Positions 26,101-33,848 of a DNA stretch of 64,000 bases are shown piece by piece. The stretch comes from Shewanella indica (GTDB taxonomy: Bacteria; Pseudomonadota; Gammaproteobacteria; Enterobacterales; Shewanellaceae). The stretch spans positions 1 to 64,000 of the forward strand of contig NZ_NIJK01000052.1 of NCBI RefSeq assembly GCF_002836975.1, read 5' to 3'. The notes under the pieces were generated by a model. It saw only the letters and a list, made by a program, of their open reading frames with translations, had not been told where the DNA came from and searched no databases. How positions within the stretch are numbered: the stretch's first letter is position 1; each line of letters begins with the position of its first letter. Made by a program: the position numbers and the translations under genes.

Positions 26101-26761
26101 AGGCACCAGTAAGTACAATCGCGAAGAAGCCGAGGCGATAGTCACCTTTATCAAGAATCTGGCAGACAAAAATAATCTCCAGGAAAACACCACTGAGAGC
26201 CGGGTGACTCATCAGCCTGCCACGCCTCTGGGCATCGCCGTCATCACCCCCTATGGCGCCCAAAAACGACTGATCCGTGCCCTGATGAGCGAGTTATCAT
26301 CGCCCGCGGCAAGTGGGGAATATCGCCTGGGTCAGTTCAATATCCGCATCAATACAGTGGACAGCTTTCAAGGCAGCGAAGATGAGATAGTCTGTTATTC
26401 CACAGTGCGAACCCGGGGCAACCTGCGCTTTATTCTCGACTGGAAACGACTCAATGTGGCCTGCTCCCGCGCCAAGCAAAGCCTGCTCTTCTTCGGCGAT
26501 CTCGAGTTTCTGAGTCGCCCTGGCGCCGCCGGGAAATACAGAAACCTGTTTGCCGAAGTGATAGCCAGAATTCCCAAACATTGCCGATTACGAAGAAAAC
26601 CGGATGCCGACGGCAAAAGCCCAAGACAAGCTACAGGCAAAAAAGCGACACATTCACCCAACAGACCAATGGGAAAACCGTCAAAGAATCGGCCTCCCAA
26701 TGATAAACAATCAAGGCATAAACGGCACAAACGCGCGCCCAAGACCGAGCAGACGGTTTAA
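23162..26761 (+). CDS. Membrane-anchored SF1 helicase, DNA2/UPF1 type
   Basis: A 1199-residue protein starting at GTG 23162 behind AGGAG. An N-terminal membrane helix (PAIIIGIGVTVTATATAWLF) is followed by coiled coil to about residue 160, then about 500 residues of unknown fold. The SF1B helicase core occupies about 660-1135: LTERQKQVI, Walker A GPPGTAKTT at 688-696, DEAG at 850-853, GDHFQLPP at 874-881, EQFRMP, VDSFQGSE at 1066-1073 and LNVACSRAKQ with the arginine at 1103. The last 60 residues are basic and disordered. No nuclease, kinase or methylase motif was seen. By its motifs it should be an ATP-driven RNA or DNA helicase; the operon context suggests a defence or stress complex at the membrane, which is inference. 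Confidence 0.9.
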   Translation: MLPAIIIGIGVTVTATATAWLFDRATAKEHQRHDELRGDIDALNRRYSRMAAEHDRQQALQLSQSLQQLFSKMEAQYHELLNKVSLIDAELQLLPEQIATELNDEGLSPYRRRALQQSYCQVEDARSRLVAYKDYLDWYLAQLKAVRDTLDTEPSVSELKKHLDELTPPSPTLPAEWLYVGKVVLVEQDELDTDLPFNSRLHLGNNLGLQGWSNDLQRKLFFSYDDPQAIPLQITHQRSGKNGTRLFYACVARGVAWVEAIMAARPMAFEIERRVAKGYLAHTQGKAISAFLPRQMTPNPMLELLPGQQIQAWPELYNLTLDASPGQQQSRGRIQLNMLDTAELGGTDEGSLYLYLPSELFSEQELMALRADDPTPWRLLHSDMEQHSGDLRLARHTLALNCQIDTKQACLRVSDVEDFEDRGQGYELPFMLIPADSALESSVLANPDGISALVAFINHLSSSEADSQTRMAQLKMLCQWQSVLDYQQAQLDITLVGRADKLQEQEQDLLLHFIVDGSQHQLLADFKAGFKAQQSSGFSPRCTLEYWGETAAGEFVWLNPLPARQQNRLEVTIDSGSMQLRLPQKWAQELQSTQVGSTKTCLRLSLKLFDDALQRQQAALDAFRNDALVEPRLKQILLAPGSYTPQQDPFWQHRLRADLCWQNTQLTERQKQVIRTALSEQYLALIQGPPGTAKTTCIVEMLHQIFHHSPETRVLLVSQQHAAVDNALARFIDLHQALLEQQEVRLLRIGADDKVSGKLSDYTIKQKLNDFEQRSRRSALACTTEAEPLPELAHRWLYGVLGTEQEQQRLDKELNWMLLADHNLVGATCVGLASRRQSIDQLRFDLVIIDEAGRSTVPELMIPLLRARKVILIGDHFQLPPSVAPLLQTDEANDELPFLNECFLETSFFEGLYEQLPPTSKSFLAEQFRMPEKIGDLVAELFYSSDGERQLFNGRQLNEQDFVLPHTLIWKDVAGQQQQEGTSKYNREEAEAIVTFIKNLADKNNLQENTTESRVTHQPATPLGIAVITPYGAQKRLIRALMSELSSPAASGEYRLGQFNIRINTVDSFQGSEDEIVCYSTVRTRGNLRFILDWKRLNVACSRAKQSLLFFGDLEFLSRPGAAGKYRNLFAEVIARIPKHCRLRRKPDADGKSPRQATGKKATHSPNRPMGKPSKNRPPNDKQSRHKRHKRAPKTEQTV

Positions 26762-27098
26762 TAACTGTCTGTTTTCCTTGGGCTTGGCCCGAAATGGAGT
26801 TCGGGCGCCATACTGTTATAAATTCTCAGGTAAGCCATGCTCACTTATCCGGAGTGTGGCTTTCAAGTAGCCGTAAACTTCAACTGCGCCCGAACAATTG
26901 CAAAGGCCTGATTATCAAAGCGACGGCAAGCCTTTTGTTCGTATTTTCCCTCCAAGAGCAAACTTAACTCTGACAACTCACCTTGTGAGCGCTCAGATAC
27001 TTGCTCCATCTATCCTTTCGTCTGCAACAGCTCATTTGGTGTATCCATTTTGTCCCGGTTACAAAAGGTATTCCGGCATTCGATCACATTTTATCAAA
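26762..27098. other. Intergenic stretch between helicase gene and TonB receptor
   Basis: A hairpin GCCCGAA / TTCGGGC at 26787-26806 without a T-run may weakly terminate the helicase operon. The remainder shows short chance frames on both strands and becomes AT-rich toward the Fur box. No gene is supported. Confidence 0.5.
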
Positions 27099-27113
27099 TG
27101 ATAACAATTATCA
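27099..27113. promoter_or_regulatory. Fur box upstream of the TonB-dependent receptor
   Basis: TGATAACAATTATCA matches the 7-1-7 Fur consensus TGATAATNATTATCA at 14 of 15 positions counting N as a match, and is a perfect inverted repeat around CAA. It lies 91 bp before the receptor start, a usual place for Fur repression of iron uptake genes. Confidence 0.85.
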
Positions 27114-27203
27114 CTTGCGATCGTATTTATAGGTCTATAACTTTGTCCCCCACTTAACGCTTATTTGCTCATTCGCTTCATTTGTTAATCAGGACAGATA
27201 CTC

Positions 27204-29255
27204 ATGCCTAGCTATAAATTTAAGCTCAATGCCCTGCTGCTCGCTATGCTGGCATCACCGGCCTTTGCCGACGATGCTGTCGAGCGCGGAAATCAATCAA
27301 TCGAAAAAATTGTCGTTTTGGGGGAAAAGACAGAGAAATCATTGAAAGACGTAAGTTCATCTGTATCTGTCATCACCGAGGAGCAGCTTAAGACGCTGCA
27401 ATACCTGTCGGTGCATGAAGCCATCTCTGAAATACCCAACCTGGTAGTGCTGTCAGGGCAGATGCCCAATATCCGCGGGATTTCCGGTAACGGCGCCGCC
27501 ACCGGCTTTAGTGGGGTTTCCGGCGGCGCCAAGACCCGGGTATCAACCATAACCGATGGTGTGGCAGAACCTTTTATGGCGGATTTGACCGGCGATACCG
27601 GCATGTGGGACATAGAGCAGATTGAAGTGTTCCGTGGTCCCCAATCCACCAGTAATGGCCGCAACAGCATAGGTGGCGCCATGTTTATCAAGACCAAGGA
27701 TCCGACTTTTGACTGGCAGGGTGCCGCTCGGGTGGGTTACCGCAGTGAGAGCCAATATATAGACTCGGCCGCCGCCATCTCCGGCCCTTTGATTGAGGAT
27801 GAACTGGCCTTTCGCCTATCGGCGCAGCATACCGATGGTGAAACTTACGCCAACCCGATTATCCATGAAGCTAACCCGCCGGGCTTTGATCTGAATAAGC
27901 TCAACACAGACAGAATAAGAGCCAAACTCCTGTGGGAGCCCGCAGCCATTGACGGCCTCAAGGCCATGCTCAGCTATGCCAAAAACCATGAGCGCGGCAA
28001 CACGGGACGACAATACTTCAGTGGTGACGATCCCTTTAAGTATCAGCCCATCAACCCCAGAAACATGGACACTGAATCAGATACCGGCAGCATCAAGCTG
28101 GACTACAGGATCAGTGACAATTTTTCGGTCGACTTCTTGCTGGCCAGAATGAACTACCACTGGGTGATGGATACCTATGACAAGGATCCTGCTACCGAGC
28201 AAGTGGTGAGTATGGAGGAGTCCAACACCACGGCTGAAACCAAGCTGCATTTTGGCCTTAACAGCGAGCTTTACAGCGGCTTTATCGGCCTCTACTATTT
28301 CAAGCGCGATCAAGACTTCAACAGTAGCGGCGGTACGGTTTATCGCGGCGACGACAATAGTGACTCCAAGGCGGTTTTCGGCGAATTTACCTATAACGTC
28401 ACCGATGACTTCAGGATCACCGCCGGAGGCCGGGTTGAACGGGAATCCCAACTGCGTAATTTCTGGATGAAGCAGCCGCAAACGCCCATAGAAGATACCC
28501 TGGACAACAGTAAGACCATCAAGTTGCCCAAGCTGGTATTGCAGTACGATATCAATGCCGAGACCACAGTCTCCTTAAGCGGTCGCCGTGGCTACAACGC
28601 CGCCGGTGCGGCGATAGGCTTCCCGGAAAATGAGTTCTACTTCTACGATGAAGAGTACGTTAACGCCTATGAACTTGGGCTGAGAACCAGCCTGGATGGC
28701 GGTAATATCAACCTGAGCGCCAACCTGTTCTACAACGACTACGACGGATATCAGGCCACTGGCTCTGCCAGACGGGTTATCAACATGGACAAGGTGATTA
28801 CCTATGGTGCCGAGTTTGAAGCCTCAGCCATGGTGACCCGGGATCTGCGCCTGCACGGCGGCCTTGGGCTGTTGAGTTCGGAAATCAAGGAACCGGGAGA
28901 AGGTTATGCTTCTGCCAAGGGCAATGAACTGGATTCGGCCCCCTCAATGACCGCCAATCTCGGTGCCCAGTATTGGCTGACAGATCAGCTTACCTTGAGT
29001 GTCTCCGCCAACTATGTTGGTGAGTACTATGGTGACTTTGAGAACACGGAGGAACGAGTTGCCGGTGACTATGTGCTGGCACGTATGTCGCTCAATTATG
29101 AGACAGACAACTGGATCTTCAACGCCTTCGTCAACAACGCCTTTGATGAGAAAGCCGTGTTGAGTCGCTCTCCGGCTGCCCGTAACTACCCGGATGGCTA
29201 TGCGGCAATAGTCGATCCCCGTAACTTTGGGGTCTCTGTCACCTACCGGTTTTAG
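27204..29255 (+). CDS. TonB-dependent outer-membrane receptor, iron-regulated
   Basis: A 683-residue receptor with a signal peptide ending in SPAFA (cleavage after about residue 22). A TonB-box-like EKIVVLGEK is near residues 34-42, then a plug domain (SVSVITEEQL, MPNIRGISGNG, EVFRGPQSTSNGRNSIGGA) and a beta-barrel ending in the terminal aromatic of FGVSVTYRF. The perfect Fur box upstream suggests an iron-siderophore ligand; the ligand itself cannot be read from the sequence. It is a single gene with its own terminator and no siderophore genes nearby, so it may take up a xenosiderophore. Confidence 0.93.
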   Translation: MPSYKFKLNALLLAMLASPAFADDAVERGNQSIEKIVVLGEKTEKSLKDVSSSVSVITEEQLKTLQYLSVHEAISEIPNLVVLSGQMPNIRGISGNGAATGFSGVSGGAKTRVSTITDGVAEPFMADLTGDTGMWDIEQIEVFRGPQSTSNGRNSIGGAMFIKTKDPTFDWQGAARVGYRSESQYIDSAAAISGPLIEDELAFRLSAQHTDGETYANPIIHEANPPGFDLNKLNTDRIRAKLLWEPAAIDGLKAMLSYAKNHERGNTGRQYFSGDDPFKYQPINPRNMDTESDTGSIKLDYRISDNFSVDFLLARMNYHWVMDTYDKDPATEQVVSMEESNTTAETKLHFGLNSELYSGFIGLYYFKRDQDFNSSGGTVYRGDDNSDSKAVFGEFTYNVTDDFRITAGGRVERESQLRNFWMKQPQTPIEDTLDNSKTIKLPKLVLQYDINAETTVSLSGRRGYNAAGAAIGFPENEFYFYDEEYVNAYELGLRTSLDGGNINLSANLFYNDYDGYQATGSARRVINMDKVITYGAEFEASAMVTRDLRLHGGLGLLSSEIKEPGEGYASAKGNELDSAPSMTANLGAQYWLTDQLTLSVSANYVGEYYGDFENTEERVAGDYVLARMSLNYETDNWIFNAFVNNAFDEKAVLSRSPAARNYPDGYAAIVDPRNFGVSVTYRF

Positions 29256-29270
29256 CCTTAGATAAGCCCA

Positions 29271-29294
29271 AAGGCTCCAAAGGGAGCCTTTTTA
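29271..29294 (+). terminator. Terminator after the TonB receptor
   Basis: AAGGCTCC, loop AAAG, GGAGCCTT then TTTAATTTTA. Confidence 0.9.
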
Positions 29295-29548
29295 ATTTTA
29301 TTGAAGCCCCTTTGACAAAGGGTTACGGTTTCAAAGCCGGTTCATGACTGAGCCGCAAACCACATGAAGTAGGCATAGTTTTACAGCATCTATCCAGAAA
29401 ACACTTGGCCAGGCTGCAGATACTCCCTGGATGCCGAAGGCCCAAAAAACGATACATCACAGTTATCGAGTTCGGCATTGAGCAAGGCCCAAGCCCCAGG
29501 AAGGATCGAATCACAAGGGCAGCAACAATTTTTGAATGGAGTTAGGGG

Positions 29549-29956
29549 CTAGTTCGTCGGCGGAATAGAATAAGTGCCCACGGCATGAGCCACAACTTCG
29601 CTGTGTCCATCTGAAAACACAGACACTTCGGCAATCGCCAATGATTTACCCAGTTTCAGCAACCTACAATCGGCAACTATGTCACACTCGGCGCTGGGTT
29701 TACGCAGGAAGTTGATATTCAGGTTGGTAGTTACTGCCAGAGGCACTATGCCTATTTCCGCCAACAAGGCGATATAGATGGCAATATCGGCCAACTCCAT
29801 CATGACCGGCCCTGAGACAGTACCGCCGGGGCGCAGGTGCACCTGAGTTATCGGCTTACGCACTCTGGCCGACTTATCTCCCAGATGTTCAATCACAATA
29901 CCGCTCTGTGGCAGCTCGCGTTCGATAAAAGCTTGCAGCTCAGCGATAGTCACCAT
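29549..29956 (-). CDS. PaaI-family hotdog thioesterase
   Basis: 135 residues with a strong AGGAGG ribosome site before the ATG. GGTVSGPVMMELADIAIYIAL is the hotdog helix region of the PaaI/YbgC-like acyl-CoA thioesterases and VTTNLNINFLRKP the following strand. It should hydrolyse acyl- or aryl-CoA in the cytosol; the substrate is unknown. Single gene. Confidence 0.9.
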   Translation of the reverse strand: MVTIAELQAFIERELPQSGIVIEHLGDKSARVRKPITQVHLRPGGTVSGPVMMELADIAIYIALLAEIGIVPLAVTTNLNINFLRKPSAECDIVADCRLLKLGKSLAIAEVSVFSDGHSEVVAHAVGTYSIPPTN

Positions 29957-30053
29957 CTAAACCTCCTTGATTATTTGGTCAATCTTGCGGTATCAATGGG
30001 CCATGGGTATCACTTGAGCATTAACAGCCTCTGGTTTAGCCATGTTTGCCCTT

Positions 30054-30395
30054 CTACTCCTGTTTGGTTCTGGGCTTTGATACCGCTTTTAATTGTTGCC
30101 GCCGTTTAAGCTCCCGCCCCTGAAGGGTAAATATCAACCAGACTAACAGCAAAGGCAGCATTGGAACTATCCCCCAAAGCAAACCCATTGAGCTTGCTAC
30201 CATGGTGTATTTAAGCTGATATAGCGGCACCAACACCCAAAGGGGATAGCTGTAGAACAATCCTCGCACCAGACGCATAGACAAACTGCGACGCAGCTCG
30301 GCGCAGGGAAGCGAGGCAAACATCAAGGCAAACCAGCCCCAAACGCCCGTCAACAGCGCAAAACCCAGCACAAACTGGATCAATAGTTCCGGCAT
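30054..30395 (-). CDS. Small integral membrane protein, unknown
   Basis: 113 residues from ATG 30395, chosen because GGGAGAGG lies directly upstream; the frame runs back to 30422 without support. Three hydrophobic segments are visible (LIQFVLGFALLTGVWGWFAL, GLFYSYPLWVLVPLY, SMGLLWGIVPMLPLLLVWLI) followed by a basic cytosolic tail (KRRQQLKAVSKPRTKQE). I do not recognise the family. Confidence 0.75.
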   Translation of the reverse strand: MPELLIQFVLGFALLTGVWGWFALMFASLPCAELRRSLSMRLVRGLFYSYPLWVLVPLYQLKYTMVASSMGLLWGIVPMLPLLLVWLIFTLQGRELKRRQQLKAVSKPRTKQE

Positions 30396-30528
30396 TCCCT
30401 CTCCCTGAGTATAAGCTTCCAACCCTTTTACCCGATTTACAGCGCTGACCGGAGATCGCCTGTCAGCCAGGAGTGGTCATCGCAGAAACAAAGGTCAAGC
30501 ACCCACGGCCAACTCGCTCACTTTCAGC

Positions 30529-30954
30529 TTAATCACTGCCAGAATCACACCCCGGATCCGCAGCGGCGGTTTCCGCTGCACTATGGCCGGCACTGGCCTC
30601 ATGCAGGCTAGCGACCGTAAAATCCTGTGGCCGGCCAAAGATAACCTCCGCAGCTTCCCTTCTCAGTTGACCATAGTCCGGCTCACTGGAACCTTGAGTT
30701 ATGGAAGTTTGCATCGAAATGCGGGAAAATTCGGCCGGTGAGCAGTACATGGCATAGGCATAATATTCGTTGGTCGAAATACCGCCATGACTATCACAGG
30801 CTCTGGGAGGACGCCTGAGCTTTTGTCTGATTAAGGCCCTTTCCAGCTGATTTCTGGAGTAATATCTCTTCTTGCCATAATGCTTTAGCAAATCCCTGGA
30901 TAGCCTACGGGCATATTGCTTTATTTTTTGTTTTCGAAACAGATGGGCAAACAT
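30529..30954 (-). CDS. Hypothetical protein, probably DUF6559 family
   Basis: 141 residues. The very basic N-terminus (FRKQKIKQYARRLSRDLLKH, then YGKKRYYSRNQLERAL) followed by YYAYAMYCSPAEFSRI resembles DUF6559 proteins of Shewanella and Vibrio; the function of that family is unknown. The C-terminus is low-complexity (SAAETAAADPGCDSGSD). Six bases after the small membrane protein gene upstream, so probably co-transcribed with it. Confidence 0.7.
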   Translation of the reverse strand: MFAHLFRKQKIKQYARRLSRDLLKHYGKKRYYSRNQLERALIRQKLRRPPRACDSHGGISTNEYYAYAMYCSPAEFSRISMQTSITQGSSEPDYGQLRREAAEVIFGRPQDFTVASLHEASAGHSAAETAAADPGCDSGSD

Positions 30955-30960
30955 AAGAAC

Positions 30961-31206
30961 TCACTCTGCTTGGCTCGCTTCTCCAATATGCCGCTTTGTG
31001 CTCAAAGCCTGATTGGATCCCACTTGCCGAGCAGCACCAAAAAACAGATATGGCGCGGCAAATAAGTTAATGATCAGGCTATAAAACAACAGCAACGCCA
31101 CACCCAAACCTGTCATGATGGTTTCGGCGCCGCCTGAGCCTTGTCCCAGAATCCGCAACAAACCGTAAATAAAGATAAGCCCGGCGGCCAACCAGCATAC
31201 GTTCAT
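30961..31206 (-). CDS. Small two-helix membrane protein
   Basis: 81 residues with two hydrophobic helices (VCWLAAGLIFIYGLLRIL and LGVALLLFYSLIINLFAAPY) and a soluble tail. No family recognised. It is six bases upstream of the DUF6559-like gene, forming a two-gene unit. Confidence 0.65.
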   Translation of the reverse strand: MNVCWLAAGLIFIYGLLRILGQGSGGAETIMTGLGVALLLFYSLIINLFAAPYLFFGAARQVGSNQALSTKRHIGEASQAE

Positions 31207-31309
31207 GGCGCTCCGTCTTGTCGCCGATAAAACCAGCTTGCCGAGCGTATCAGACCAGGCAGTAAACTATGACCACAGCCCGGTTCAATTTCTCATCCTG
31301 GTTTCGCGG

Positions 31310-31891
31310 CTAGGCTTCCAGAGCCAACTGCAGCAAGAAGTCCAGTTGCACTCTGGCATCGCCTCTTTGAGTCTTATCAATAGCTGGTTCACCCCCGAGA
31401 CGCAGTGCCGGGGTGTAAAAGTAGATCTGGTTTGGCTGCAGCCTGCCTTGCTGGTCGCTGACTTGTTGAAGTTCCCTCTTCCTGAAGAAGCTGGTTTGCA
31501 CTTCATCGTCACAACACCAGTCGTTGAAGAAGTCTTCCATGTTCCAGGTGAGCACATCTGTCTGTGAAGTGTGGGGATCGATAAAAGCGATATCTTCATC
31601 CCCTTCATCGCTCAGGAGCCGATAATAAAAAATGTCGCCAAAACAGCTGATAGCGAACGGGATGCGACTCATGTCTTCATCCAACATCAGCCAGCCCCAG
31701 AGATTGTCCAGGTATTCATCCGGATCAATAAGTTGGATTAAACCATCACCATAGTGGCCAAAGCCATGTTGTTGCCACAGTTCCAATAAGCACTCGGGCA
31801 AATGCTCCTGATATTTGGCAAGAGTTGGCGCCGATACTGATTTGATATCTGCGCCGGGTGGCAGATGGTCGATAAAAGATTGCAGAAGCAT
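31310..31891 (-). CDS. GAD-like / T6SS immunity Tdi1-type protein
   Basis: 193 residues from ATG 31891 (AAGGA nine bases upstream); the frame continues to 32131 through sequence without coding character. LPPGADIKSVSAPTLAKYQE and LPECLLELWQQHGFG followed by GLIQLIDPDEY and WNMEDFFNDW are typical of GAD-like plus DUF1851 proteins. Tdi1 of this group protects against a type VI secreted DNase, and many members stand as orphan immunity genes. No cognate toxin is adjacent here, so its role is inferred only from the family. Confidence 0.85.
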   Translation of the reverse strand: MLLQSFIDHLPPGADIKSVSAPTLAKYQEHLPECLLELWQQHGFGHYGDGLIQLIDPDEYLDNLWGWLMLDEDMSRIPFAISCFGDIFYYRLLSDEGDEDIAFIDPHTSQTDVLTWNMEDFFNDWCCDDEVQTSFFRKRELQQVSDQQGRLQPNQIYFYTPALRLGGEPAIDKTQRGDARVQLDFLLQLALEA

Positions 31892-32097
31892 TGAGGTAAA
31901 ATTCCTTTTTCCTATCAGAATAACTGTCACAAAACCTTGGGTTTTCCGTGACCTTGATTTGAAAGCCTTAAGGCACCTAGGTATAGATATAAGACCTGGA
32001 TAAGGCCGGCTTCGATTATGCGGCCTTTGATAGCATGATTGCAATCCCGAGAGACGCACCGGCTTATACACAGAGCCCAAAAATCGCTGCGACAGTA

Positions 32098-32253
32098 TCA
32101 GTATTTTTCCGGAAACATCTTCCGATAACAAAGCCCTCCACCATAAGTCAGGCTGTCACCACCGAATTCATCCATCACAGTAAGCGGCTGCCCCGCCACT
32201 TCAATAACGGCTTAGAGGTAATCACCCTCGGTTTGCTTAAATACTGCTTGCAC
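32098..32253 (-). pseudogene. Small gene with an in-frame stop codon
   Basis: On the minus strand a GTG at 32253 with AAGGA about five bases upstream opens a frame reading QAVFKQTEGDYL, then TAA (32212-32214), and continues in the same frame as AVIEVAGQPLTVMDEFGGDS, LTYGGGLCYRKMFPEKY and TGA. Both halves look coding and the ribosome site is good, so this is best read as a 51-residue protein broken by one nonsense change. Family not recognised. It lies between the gene ending at 32297 and the GAD-like gene. Confidence 0.5.
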
Positions 32254-32296
32254 GGCTTTCCTTATAAAATTTTTTTTGAAGCTGTACCTCCGTTGG

Positions 32297-32602
32297 TCAC
32301 TGCTCAGCTTCTTTAGCCGCCAGCCATTCACATTCCGCGGTATTAGCCAACTCCCCCAGTTGACGACGCTGATCCCGCCCTTGCAAACCGCAGCGAGTCC
32401 CCTTGCGAATAGGTACTGCATATTGAATATCACGGGCTTGTTGTTTAAGAAAGGCATTGCCGGAGCGGCGATACTCTGCCACTTCCCGCTCATTGAGCTG
32501 GACCATAAAGCGGTTGTTATGTTGGCAAAGCACGTCCAGATATAGCTGCCCTTCATGCTCCAACAAATACCATTGCCCTTGAGCCATCGCCAGTACTCTC
32601 AT
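32297..32602 (-). CDS. Hypothetical protein, 101 aa
   Basis: Starts at ATG 32602 behind GGGAG; upstream codons overlap the previous gene and are not needed. The N-terminal half (MAQGQWYLLEHEGQLYLDVL, CQHNNRFMVQLNEREVAEYR) looks like a small beta-rich domain. The C-terminus is charged. No family recognised. It follows the PH/GRAM-like gene by 44 bp. Confidence 0.65.
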   Translation of the reverse strand: MRVLAMAQGQWYLLEHEGQLYLDVLCQHNNRFMVQLNEREVAEYRRSGNAFLKQQARDIQYAVPIRKGTRCGLQGRDQRRQLGELANTAECEWLAAKEAEQ

Positions 32603-32646
32603 ACTCAGCTCCCGATTATGCCGCTTTTGCCGAAAGAGGCACAAAA

Positions 32647-32997
32647 TTACAGCAGCGTAAGCCACTCTGAGGTATCTGCCAGAATAAACTCATAGCGTTT
32701 GCCATCATTGAGAATGATCCGCAGCGCATCTGCCGATATAGGAAAAATACCGCCGCCAGTAGCCAGACACTTTTCTACCGCGCAGATATCATCTCGCTTG
32801 AGAGTGTAGGGCCCCAGCCCCAGTTGCTGATTGAAAGGCACAAACTTGAGTTCATTGCCGGTCAAAGAAATCTTGCCATCGGCTTTGGCCACTCCGTTCT
32901 GCACTGTAGTCATTGACGATTTGATCAGTTCTGCTGCCATCCTTGCTTCCTCTTGGGTGATGCCTTGCTTCCTTAAGGCCTTGTTGGCATAAGCCAT
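32647..32997 (-). CDS. Hypothetical protein with a PH/GRAM-like domain
   Basis: 116 residues from ATG 32997. After a helical N-terminus, GKISLTGNELKFVPFNQQLG, LGPYTLKRDDICAVEKCL and LRIILNDGKRYEFILADTSE match the strand pattern of bacterial GRAM/PH-like domains, which usually bind lipid or protein partners. No membrane segment. Function unknown. Confidence 0.7.
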   Translation of the reverse strand: MAYANKALRKQGITQEEARMAAELIKSSMTTVQNGVAKADGKISLTGNELKFVPFNQQLGLGPYTLKRDDICAVEKCLATGGGIFPISADALRIILNDGKRYEFILADTSEWLTLL

Positions 32998-33069
32998 CAA
33001 TAATGTTCAAACTACCCCAATAAATGGGATTTGTCATCCCGATGAACAGGCACTGCTGCACTGCAGGGC

Positions 33070-33738
33070 TCAGGCGATAGCCTCTGGCAGGATGATCTCC
33101 GGCGCGCCAAAACTGTGAAGATAGCCATCAATAATGGCCAGCGCGTCTTCATCCGAGCAGAGATAAACGGGCAAACCATGCCGCTCTGCCAATTGCTTTG
33201 CACGCCGTTTTTGGCTGAGGCCATGGGATTGGTCTCGGCTCTGCGAATGAACCACATGGGGCACAAATAAAAGGTCGGCCAAGCCCAGCGCCTTCAGGTT
33301 TTCAAGGCCCACTGTATTGCTGTCACCACAAAGCGCCGCGGTTTCTATGTTGGCAGTCAGCAGCATGGCGCCGGCACTGACACCAACCAAGAGATGTCCG
33401 GATGCAGCATAACTCTTGAGTTTCTGCTGTTGATTGCGACTATGCAAGCCATGTAAAAAACGGTAAGTATCCCCGCCCGAGAGATGCACTAAAGGCTTAT
33501 CCAGTAACCTCTGCATCACAGTGTTGTTAAAACCCTGTTCAAAATCCAGGTAGGTGTTGAGACCTATGCCAAGGCCTTGATAAAACGCCTGTGTTGGCCG
33601 GTAGAAATCCCCCTCGGGATCAGGCTCTGAACCTATGTAACCACCCGCTTGCCCTTTAAGCCCCAGAGCCTCAATAACAAACGCAAGCGCCTCACGGCCT
33701 CTTGCGCTTTGGTGATTACTGAGCAGCAGTAGATTCAT
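33070..33738 (-). CDS. Peptidase S51-like (dipeptidase E-type) protein
   Basis: 222 residues of the type-1 glutamine amidotransferase-like fold. The nucleophile serine is in the elbow GVSAGAMLL, with LSGGDTYRFLHGL and FVPHVVHSQ as further family motifs. S51 peptidases cleave Asp-X dipeptides; this more distant member may have another substrate. Single cytosolic enzyme gene. Confidence 0.83.
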   Translation of the reverse strand: MNLLLLSNHQSARGREALAFVIEALGLKGQAGGYIGSEPDPEGDFYRPTQAFYQGLGIGLNTYLDFEQGFNNTVMQRLLDKPLVHLSGGDTYRFLHGLHSRNQQQKLKSYAASGHLLVGVSAGAMLLTANIETAALCGDSNTVGLENLKALGLADLLFVPHVVHSQSRDQSHGLSQKRRAKQLAERHGLPVYLCSDEDALAIIDGYLHSFGAPEIILPEAIA

Positions 33739-33848
33739 ACTTTTTCACTCCTTGAAAGTCGGCAACTTCTTACAACACCCTGAGTTTCCCGCTCACAGCC
33801 TCAACGGCCATTCGCGCCGTGATTGATAAAGTTCTTCAGCCCAAGACA

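Noticed and set aside
21117..26761. Assignment to a named defence system (Mokosh, Zorya, Gabija)
   Set aside because: Mokosh helicases carry kinase or phospholipase-D-type partners, Zorya has ZorAB motor proteins, and Gabija uses a UvrD-like helicase with an OLD nuclease; none of these partners is seen here.
29323..29514. 63-codon minus-strand frame after the receptor terminator
   Set aside because: Cys/Pro-rich, no ribosome site and no protein-like pattern; probably chance.
32035..32316. 93-codon plus-strand frame
   Set aside because: It is antisense to the better-supported small interrupted gene and has no ribosome site.
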